DNA of 64,000 nucleotides from Hirudinaria manillensis (lineage: Eukaryota; Annelida; Clitellata; Hirudinida; Hirudinidae): assembly GCA_034509925.1 (NCBI GenBank), contig CM067531.1, positions 4,868,001 to 4,932,000 of the forward strand, read 5' to 3'. Position 1 is the first letter of the stretch; every line of letters begins with the position of its first letter. Under the pieces are notes generated by a model that saw only the letters and a list, made by a program, of their open reading frames with translations, was not told the DNA's origin and ran no database searches. Positions 53,801-64,000 of the stretch are shown here, in pieces. The position numbers were made by a program, and so were the translations under genes.

Positions 53801-54720
53801 CTTTACTGTGTTGATGTCAATTTTTATGACAGGAATCAAGTCTCTCCATTGCCACTTTGCTTTGTTTAATTCCACCTTGGATCTTGAATTGTAAAATTAA
53901 TCACATTTGCACGATTAGAATGATGTTTTCTTGAATAATAATTTAATAATATTTAACTCAGCATTTCAACCAACACTTTAGGAGTCAATTTTGAAGGAGT
54001 GACAGTTTTTGAGGGTGGAATAATATTTTCATCGAGACCAAACAACTTTTCAAGTTTGGAGAAGTTTGAGGAGTAATTATAGATGTGAAACTCAAAATTT
54101 TCAAAATAAGTTGTTAATCTAGTGTAAGAGTGAGACAAATCTGCAATTGAAGTAATTGTTTCATTAACAATTTAAAATTGATTTATGTTTAAGAAATCAT
54201 ATCAGTGGTTTAATGTTGATAATGTTGTATATGAATGTTGAATTGATGTAAAAATATTTTTAGAATAGATCATATGATTTGCAGTTTGTTAAAACTTGAT
54301 TTACCCTCATGATATTCCTTCTTTGTCAGAGGTTGCCACCATCTAAAAATTAGATAGCCAAACTTTATGCGCACAGAATAATCCTCTGTTATCCAATGTA
54401 AATCCCTGAACATAATTTTTCCTGATAACACTGATATGCTAAAGGAACCTACAACAAATAATAACAAATAAAAATCCCAACACAATAACCATATTGCCAT
54501 GCAACTTGAAAGCTAGCTTACCAAATTGTATATGTCCATATTTCTGAAATTTGTTCAAACACAGTGTTAAAATGAGACCAAATACTCTTGAGTTGTAATA
54601 GGTGAGATATACAATCCAGGTTATGCTGGCCAATATAGATATCAGAAGCCAATAATAAGTAGACTGGGCTCTGGATAATTCGCTATTAACTTTATACAGA
54701 ATATCCGTCATGTTAGTCAT
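26993..54720 (-). CDS. BLTP1: BLTP1 (KIAA1109 / tweek), giant bridge-like lipid transfer protein, complete
   Basis: The gene has 64 coding exons and encodes about 4,872 residues (human about 5,005); exon coordinates are in the five block entries that follow. BLTP1 is an RBG-type rod with a long hydrophobic groove that moves phospholipid between membranes at contact sites. It acts in endocytosis, synaptic function and lipid homeostasis. The N-terminus has a membrane anchor (about residues 22-42) followed by YLTYYNSR. Near-identical blocks to human occur along the whole length: GQLLHVD, CGCVGGCKFFG, INIPQHPVALHTM, LTTDLLNHLVFVQKVFMK, SWDDWKP, VCDIGSASFKYDMRR, MISRSTTPDLLK. The C-terminus has KEIDPVGVDYILQKLGF. 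Every junction keeps phase and no frame-breaking change was seen, so the gene looks functional. Least certain are the 3' end of exon 3 and the 3' end of exon 24. It starts 865 bp from the divergent NIP7 gene. Confidence 0.97.
27212..27257. repeat. (TTA)n/(GTA)n microsatellite in the last BLTP1 intron
   Basis: About 46 bp of TTA repeats grading into AGT repeats, between exons 63 and 64. Confidence 0.85.
28097..28240. repeat. 24-bp minisatellite, six copies, in a BLTP1 intron
   Basis: Six tandem 24-bp units start at 28097, each beginning TTGGAAGGATTAGG on the plus strand. The last unit is degraded. On the minus strand each unit reads as MPNPSNFI without stops, giving a false repeat protein in a different frame from exon 61. 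The array fills most of the 184-bp intron between exons 60 and 61. Its edge supplies the exon 61 acceptor (CCTTCCAAG). Confidence 0.95.
28555..28700. repeat. AT-rich palindromic tract in a BLTP1 intron
   Basis: The intron between exons 59 and 60 is nearly pure A/T. It holds two copies, 38 bp apart (28642-28660 and 28680-28698), of a 19-base near-perfect palindrome centred on AATTCATTATTAATGAATT. Slipped or hairpin structure is possible. Confidence 0.8.
32701..35294. repeat. 2.6-kb minisatellite, about 118 copies of a 22-bp unit
   Basis: A tandem array fills most of the 2.8-kb BLTP1 intron between exons 47 and 48. The unit starts ATTAATAAACA, has a C/T switch at position 12, and ends ACAATTAAAG. 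Most copies are identical apart from the C/T switch, which points to recent homogenisation. Rarer markers (ATCAAT, ATTAATTAAC, CACATAATT) recur at exact multiples of 22 bp, showing higher-order duplication. Two patches (about 34080-34130 and 34640-34810) are degenerate. The array is over 75% A/T and carries no open frame of note. Confidence 0.98.
35524..40535 (-). other. BLTP1: BLTP1 exons 33-47 (about residues 3039-3945)
   Basis: Exons in order: 40446-40535, 39304-39549, 39109-39234, 38849-38995, 38483-38629, 38297-38393, 38020-38222, 37759-37879, 37308-37687, 37112-37234, 36803-37033, 36334-36719, 36099-36260, 35875-36013, 35524-35646. Landmarks are KAVAEVGAFEHVLTTDLLNH, EVNEVVQKVSG, LQITATTPTNNAVRLETG, WLNYRNAYEYWMEQRMAL, SWDDWKPE, IGKRLNMVWNTLTSL, DFELDVRAEIDSGKC and FFIPGVEVKLHYNSKTL. 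Exons 43-44 encode a coiled, charged linker. Confidence 0.9.
40783..45131 (-). other. BLTP1: BLTP1 exons 26-32 (about residues 1859-3038)
   Basis: Exons in order: 44534-45131, 44130-44310, 43710-43943, 43340-43628, 41889-43254, 41186-41755, 40783-41083. Exon 30 (1,366 nt) is the largest. Landmarks are MFECGFENI, NLLSTATPSITAW, LVDAQVLFKPLL, SQSVTQHVNMSLLRLVHQF, PLIVFGTVH, INIPQHPVALHTM and GLIIGASLLPSLKSQY. The coding DNA here is clearly richer in GC and CpG than the flanking introns. Confidence 0.9.
41781..41869. repeat. (TAA)n microsatellite in a BLTP1 intron
   Basis: About 29 nearly perfect TAA repeats between exons 30 and 31, starting about 25 bp from exon 31. They give a spurious poly-Asn frame on the plus strand. 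Confidence 0.95.
45279..50424 (-). other. BLTP1: BLTP1 exons 14-25 (about residues 620-1858)
   Basis: Exons in order: 50073-50424, 49670-49849, 49459-49596, 49207-49383, 48885-49133, 47975-48810, 47476-47728, 46712-47402, 46517-46622, 46240-46453, 45979-46127, 45279-45649. Landmarks are DGWVEVV, ENYFGDYQKF, GHAMFSHQGLPL, EYAWLIEI, DLKYEFLRLSVD, LSNCNLFNQ, CGCVGGCKFFG, YIEASTPILSQ, VNISMLQAC and RVHFQLR. Exons 19-21 include long Ser/Lys-rich disordered stretches, as in human. The exon 24 donor at 45979 was chosen because it alone keeps phase. Confidence 0.88.
50665..50721 (-). other. BLTP1 57-nt stop-free intron (exitron-like)
   Basis: A 57-nt GTAACA...AAAG segment, 19 codons without a stop, separates exon 12 (ending KLFIR) from exon 13 (GESAEALLYLP). 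Human BLTP1 runs FSLRGEDVDLHLFLP without an insert, so I call it an intron. Retention would keep the frame. Confidence 0.7.
51747..51788. repeat. (TTTA)n microsatellite in a BLTP1 intron
   Basis: About ten TTTA units, once interrupted by GATT, between exons 9 and 10. Confidence 0.85.
52813..52886. repeat. Imperfect 9-bp repeats (ATGATATTA type) in a BLTP1 intron
   Basis: About eight units of a 9-bp motif based on ATGATATTA, with single-base variants, just 3' of exon 7 in gene orientation. Confidence 0.75.
53115..53135. repeat. Short (GATC)n repeat in a BLTP1 intron
   Basis: Five tandem GATC units between exons 6 and 7, next to TTTCATTTAT repeats. Confidence 0.8.
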
Positions 54721-55585
54721 TTTTGCGGCAGTGTTTTGGTCATACGGTCATGTTAGGTGCTGTAACCACTCACGGCAAATATTTTGCGATAAAAACAATG
54801 ATCATCAGATCGGATTCATTCATTCCGTACAACTACAAATCAGTACTACATAAATAATTTAAAAGTTAATTATTCCATTTAGTTTTTGAGTTTATAAAAT
54901 TTAATATCATCACAAAAATTATTTAGGCATTGAGCTGTTCAAAAAACCGAACCGAAAGTAAAATTTTGAAAGTTTCTACGACATACGTAAAATTATATAT
55001 ATGTTTCAAATCATAATCCAGATATTTGCAAATGTTTTGCTAAAGTATTTTTTTTATATCATGACAATATGCTGCTGCACCAGTTTTACCAGAATTCAAT
55101 CAAGTCTACCTTATATGAGGTAAGCTTCTTGTTTGATTCTAATAAGAATCAAATTATATTTTCTGTCATATTTAATTGGTCATAATACATTTTTTAAGCT
55201 TCCAGTTTGTTTCTTGAAAAAAATTCAATTTCTAATTGTAATAATCAAGCGTCTTCACATTAAATGATTTCATTGCTTTAGAATAGTGTTAAGACCAGAG
55301 AGATTCTCATGACTTATGAGTCATAATGAATAAGTAGCTAGAGATACCAAGAATGATAACGAAATTTTTGTGAGGAATTCAGAATGTAATATTTCCAAAA
55401 ATTCCTAGGTAGAAAAATTGTAAAACATTTTCTGTGCGTTATTTCTCAATGACATAAGAGTTTTACTAATCCACTAAATAAAAAAATCTTTTAAAGGATT
55501 ATATTATTTATTGACTTTCTTTGTACACCAATCTCGTGCAACACATCGCAGTGTTTTGATTTGGATATCGCCTATAGACATCGAC
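54721..55585. promoter_or_regulatory. Shared divergent promoter region of BLTP1 and NIP7
   Basis: The BLTP1 start codon (minus) and the NIP7 start codon (plus) are 865 bp apart with no gene between. Both promoters must lie here unless long 5' UTR introns exist. No TATA box, CRE or CCAAT box stood out. The region is AT-rich except just next to the BLTP1 start. Confidence 0.5.
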
Positions 55586-57096
55586 ATGAGGCCTCTCACG
55601 GACGAAGAAACAAAGATCTTGTTTGAAAAATTGTCTAAATAGTGCGTTCATTGGGTGTTTGTTGGATGGTTCTTGTTTATTAACCCTAAACAAATATGTT
55701 GCACCTATCAATTGCTCTGGGATTTCATTACTTTTTCGCACTAGTATTATTTTATCGAAAAGATTAATATATACATAATTACGAACGCCGAAAATTATTT
55801 TCCAACTTTGCTCATAAGAACTAATAAGTAGAAATTTGTCAAGGGATCATTAACACTTAAAAAATTTCATACTTGTATGTTATTTGTGACCAAAGGTATG
55901 CAAATCTGCTGTATTTCCAAAATAATAGTAGGCCGTATGATTTAACAAAATTTTCATAGTTTTAGTAGGAGAATGATACCATGCAACTATGCATATATCT
56001 AAATGAAGAGTGATTTATTTCAGCATTGGAGACAATTTGGAAGCACTAATCAACAGGTCTGATGGCACATATTGCTTCAGGTTGGCAAGGGAGAGAGTAT
56101 ACTATGTCAGGTTTGTGTTATACATTGTGTTATTTTAGATTCTTGATACCTAGTCTTTTTATAGCCAGTTATTTTCAGAATTTTAGGAGCACATAAAATT
56201 TATTGAAACACTGTAGTTTAATGCAATGGATTTGTTTCCTGCATGAAATTGTAATTTATTGTTATTCCAACTTAGCCTTATAATTTACAAAATGTTAATG
56301 TAATTACTAATTGGTAAAGTGGTTAAAAAGTGTTTCCATGTACTAACTGAATAAGATATTCACAAGATTAAATATACGTAAAACTAAATTTCTGGGCCTT
56401 TAAATTAGAAATGAAATGGTTGTTTGCCAGACCATTTCATTTATAAATGCAGATGACATTGTCAACTAAATATTATTTTATTATTTAATATATATTTTAT
56501 TATTGCAGTGATTTCATAATGAAGAAGGCTGCACATTTCCCAAGAGAGAACTTGATCTCCTTTGGAACATGCTTTGGAAAATTCACGAAGACCAGGAAGT
56601 TTCGTCTTCACATTACAGCCTTAGATTTTCTGGCACCCTATGCTCAGGTACTAATCATTTATTAAGGATCAGTATTATTTATATTTTTCACCACACAATT
56701 TAACTGTTAAATTAATTGCCAATGTTCACTTAAGTCAAATTTAATCAATTTGTGTTTGTTTAATAGCACAAGATTTGGATAAAACCAGCCTATGAGCACA
56801 GATTTTTGTCAGGAGAGCATATTTTGAAATCATGGTTGGGTCGCATTACAGAAAACACTTCCCAATATCAGGGTGTCATCATATATTCAATGAGTGATCT
56901 TCCTTTGGTATGTTATTAAAAGTTGCATTATTAATGTGGCAGTCAATGATTGAAATCTATAATCTCTTCTTTTCAGGGTTTTGGGGTCACCGCAAAATCA
57001 ACAACTGAATGTCGTGCGGCACCAGTGACTTCCATTATCGTCTTTCATCAAGCAGATAATGGTGAATACCTGAGGAACGAGGAAGCATTGCAATAA
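55586..57096 (+). CDS. NIP7: NIP7, 60S ribosome biogenesis factor
   Basis: Complete, 180 residues, the same length as human NIP7. Exons: 55586-55641, 56024-56110, 56509-56647, 56767-56907 and 56977-57096. NIP7 acts in the nucleolus in pre-60S maturation and 27S/34S pre-rRNA processing, with partners such as FTSJ3 and NOP8-type proteins. The start [18 protein letters not shown] matches the family. [17 protein letters not shown] and [20 protein letters not shown] make up the N-terminal domain. [20 protein letters not shown] marks the C-terminal PUA RNA-binding domain. The exon 1 donor is GTGCGT directly after a split Tyr codon, which otherwise would look like a TAG stop. Confidence 0.97.
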
Positions 57097-58067
57097 TGCT
57101 AATTCTATTTTGGTTCTTGTATATTTTTGACTGTCTTTTATGTTAGATGACAAGATAAATGTGTTTTCTCAGTTCCGTAATTCCAAAAGATGTTTTTATT
57201 GACAAAAATTGGGAAGGTTTTTGGGGCATTGCTGCTGATTTTTTTATTGGGCAAATTCGGTAGTTGGTGAGGTCAATCCAGTAAAACCTCAGCTTAAAGG
57301 TTTTGGTGGTGCATTTGGTAATTTGCCTTGATGGTCCACGTGTTTATGATTTTAAAAACTGTTGTTACTTGCGCAGTTAAGGTAAAACTTGCCTATATGG
57401 GGCAGCTAGATTTTTCACTGGGAAGTGTGCCCGTTGTCTCCTAACGGGTGTCTACGTTAAAGTAAGATCGGTTCCTAGAAAAAACGGGCCTAAAGACTTC
57501 TCATCAAATTATTATTCATCAAAAAATTATTGTATATCTAAAATTAAAGTGTGCTAGGCTATTGATATTGTCTTGAGTTTGGAAAAGCAGCGGAGCATGT
57601 CTGGCATCGCGTTCCTCAATTTGAATGTCATCCAACTGAGGAGACTTAAAATAACAATCTTTTTCAGAATCGAAGTCTATTATAAGCTGCCTTCGCGTGG
57701 AAAATATATTAACTGTCTAGGTAACGTTTCTTGACTCATTGCGATACGCGCATTATTGATCAGTGTCATCGGCTGGCAGTCCAGCAACAATAAATAATTC
57801 AATGCTACTGTATAATCTTTAGAGGATCTGCAGAGTTCCATAAGTCGGGTCTATTATTGGACAAATAATAACTAGATTAGATGAATGAAGCAAATTGATT
57901 TGTTCAAAGCATCAATTTTTATTTAAAGTTTTAAAATATTTAATTCAAGACCAATTAAGGACTGAACCGTTACCAAAATACATTGATTGACACGTTTTAA
58001 ACCGAATCAAAACAAATCGCTTTGGACTGGATTCATATGTAAGAGTGTTATCGTTGGAGTTTTTGTA
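57097..58067. other. Intergenic: NIP7 3' side and VPS53 promoter
   Basis: About 970 bp between two plus-strand genes. No exon, tRNA or repeat was recognised. No AATAAA follows the NIP7 stop within 150 bp; AATTAT-type variants are present but not diagnostic. Confidence 0.45.
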
Positions 58068-62874
<4,807 letters not shown>

Positions 62875-63009
62875 TCGTAAAATCATGCTCGAGAATTTGT
62901 AAAACCAAGTATATTCGAAGTTGCAGGTAAAATGAACTTCCAACTATGTTGTCACATATTTACAATAATAACAATCTGATTGTAACAAATATGATATAAA
63001 TGAATATAC

Positions 63010-63015
63010 AATAAA
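63010..63015 (+). terminator. VPS53: VPS53 polyadenylation signal AATAAA
   Basis: AATAAA lies 136 bp after the VPS53 stop codon and is followed by A/T-rich sequence. It is 57 bp from the stop codon of the convergent gene on the minus strand. Confidence 0.6.
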
Positions 63016-63071
63016 AAATTAAGTCTTTGGAATGTATAATACTATGAAATTTGCTTCAGAAGAAGTGCCTT

Positions 63072-64000
63072 TCACTTCAGAGATGACTGAATTTGCTGTA
63101 AATTTCTCAGCAGTTCTGCGTGTTGTTGCTTGGTCGAAGTTTTTGGACTTTTTACCGGTTTTTTGACTCCGATCTTGCAATCTCCCGACTGACATTTCTG
63201 CACGGACGTGGTTGTCACATGATCTCCTTCGTGGGTAGATTCCTGGAATTAAGCTGTTCATTAAACTCGATAGTTTCTATGATAAATTAATGGGTTAAAT
63301 TTATTGTGAATGTCTTCTAATAATAGTCTTCAGTGTGGCCTGAGGTTCATAATGTAGTATGTGTTTTGCATAAGATACAAGCAGTATGTGCATTACTATG
63401 TATTGTAAGATGTGGCCAATGAGCCACATTGCAATGTTTTTAGTTAAACTGCTCCAGGTCTTGATAATTGTACTTATGATGCTTTAAGTAAGTTAAGGAG
63501 TTTACCATGTCTTGGTAGAGAGAAATTCTTCTTAATTGATCTTTCTTCAGTTGTAATTGTTGTTCCAACTGCTTTAGGGGTTCCTTGAATCTGCTGCCAC
63601 CCCCGTGTTCGACCAAACTACTCATTTTCTCGCGCTTTCTACAATTGAGGAGCAACGTTTGCGACACTACGTTTTTTTTAAACATAACTTAAATTCTCAC
63701 TTAAATTATTTCTGCATCTTGATTTATCATAATACGAGAAGCTAAGATCGTGCTTAATACAATAATGCATAATAAGGCTCACACTCGAAGATGCTGGTAC
63801 TCGTCATAAAGCTGAGATTTGAGTTCTTCCAGACTGTCCTTGCATTTGGATTGAAAGTTAAGCAGGGAGGTGGAACTTTCACAGTTCTTCAACTGTTTAC
63901 ATTGACAACTCCTTTGAGAACTCGATGCTTTACACAGAGTTAGATTGTGAGCCTTCATTAGTGACAACACCTCCTGAATGTTTGCTGACAAAGAGTGACT
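63072..64000 (-). CDS. Unrecognised coiled-coil protein, C-terminal exons, partial
   Basis: Three exons are modelled: 63783-64000 (continues off the right edge), 63506-63638 and 63072-63242. The first encodes a Ser/Cys/Lys-rich helix-forming stretch ending SLEELKSQLYDEYQHLR. The second adds LKQLEQQLQLKKDQLRRISL, with heptad-like spacing. The third ends QQHAELLRNLQQIQSSLK. Donors GTGAGC and GTAAAC and phase (2, then 0) agree. If the GTAAAC donor is skipped, the second exon reads on to a stop at 63440-63442, giving a different 21-residue tail ending YQDLEQFN. I do not recognise the family; a cytoskeletal, centrosomal or kinetochore role is possible but unsupported. It is tail-to-tail with VPS53, the stop codons being 197 bp apart. 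Confidence 0.6.

Larger units (their letters stand above)
50501..54720 (-). other. BLTP1: BLTP1 exons 1-13 (about residues 1-619)
   Basis: Exons in order: 54522-54720, 54305-54448, 53971-54140 (or from 53977), 53807-53875, 53421-53611, 53170-53249, 52920-53061, 52204-52360, 51859-52029, 51529-51646, 50909-51064, 50722-50819, 50501-50664. This part holds the membrane anchor and the start of the lipid-transfer groove. Landmarks are YLTYYNSR, WITEDYSVRI, DLIPVIKIDINT, VMLVPSPKY, GEGFAVVQSNDVE, LWKFFFPPDF and IPFTDFLPN-like PFTDFLPN. Exon 9 has two in-phase acceptors; homology to human RETNAVH favours the upstream one. Confidence 0.9.

Noticed and set aside
55508-55741. 77-codon minus-strand open frame
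   Set aside because: It overlaps NIP7 exon 1 on the opposite strand, and NIP7 identity is unambiguous.

Overview
The window is nuclear DNA from an animal. Protein-coding genes are split by many short GT-AG introns (mostly about 60-300 bp), intergenic DNA is AT-rich, and the gene set includes the synaptic priming factor UNC13 and the animal O-mannosyltransferase TMTC4. Proteins are close in length and sequence to human counterparts as I remember them. An early-branching or slowly evolving invertebrate, such as a placozoan-like animal, would fit, but the species cannot be fixed from this window. The standard genetic code is used throughout. Exon models were built by hand from recalled family sequences, splice signals and reading-frame phase; all internal junctions listed are phase-consistent.

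Layout. 1-5.4 kb: 5' end of UNC13 (minus strand, runs off the left edge). 8.1-12.5 kb: complete TM9SF2 (minus, 17 coding exons). 13.0-17.3 kb: complete TMTC4 (minus, 16 exons). 17.9-22.1 kb: TFIIIC90/GTF3C4-like gene (minus, 18 exons). 24.1-24.8 kb: a small two-finger zinc protein of unknown role (plus). 24.8-27.0 kb: gene-poor stretch with a decayed Tc1-like DNA transposon fragment. 27.0-54.7 kb: complete BLTP1 (KIAA1109/tweek) gene (minus, 64 coding exons, about 4,872 residues), with a 2.6 kb, roughly 118-copy 22-bp minisatellite in one intron. 55.6-57.1 kb: NIP7 (plus, 5 exons), divergent from BLTP1. 58.1-62.9 kb: VPS53 (plus, 21 exons). 63.1-64.0 kb: 3' exons of an unrecognised coiled-coil gene (minus, runs off the right edge), tail-to-tail with VPS53.

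Functionally, four genes serve membrane traffic or lipid transport: UNC13 (vesicle priming), TM9SF2 (Golgi/endosome multispanner), BLTP1 (bulk lipid transfer at membrane contacts) and VPS53 (GARP/EARP tethering). TMTC4 acts in ER protein O-mannosylation, NIP7 in 60S ribosome assembly and GTF3C4 in RNA polymerase III transcription. There is no sign that they form one pathway or operon. The TM9SF2-TMTC4 adjacency is notable because both human genes lie in 13q32. No novel defence or mobile system was found. The most unusual items are the giant minisatellite, two stop-free introns of length divisible by three, and a phase-compatible candidate alternative last exon in UNC13.
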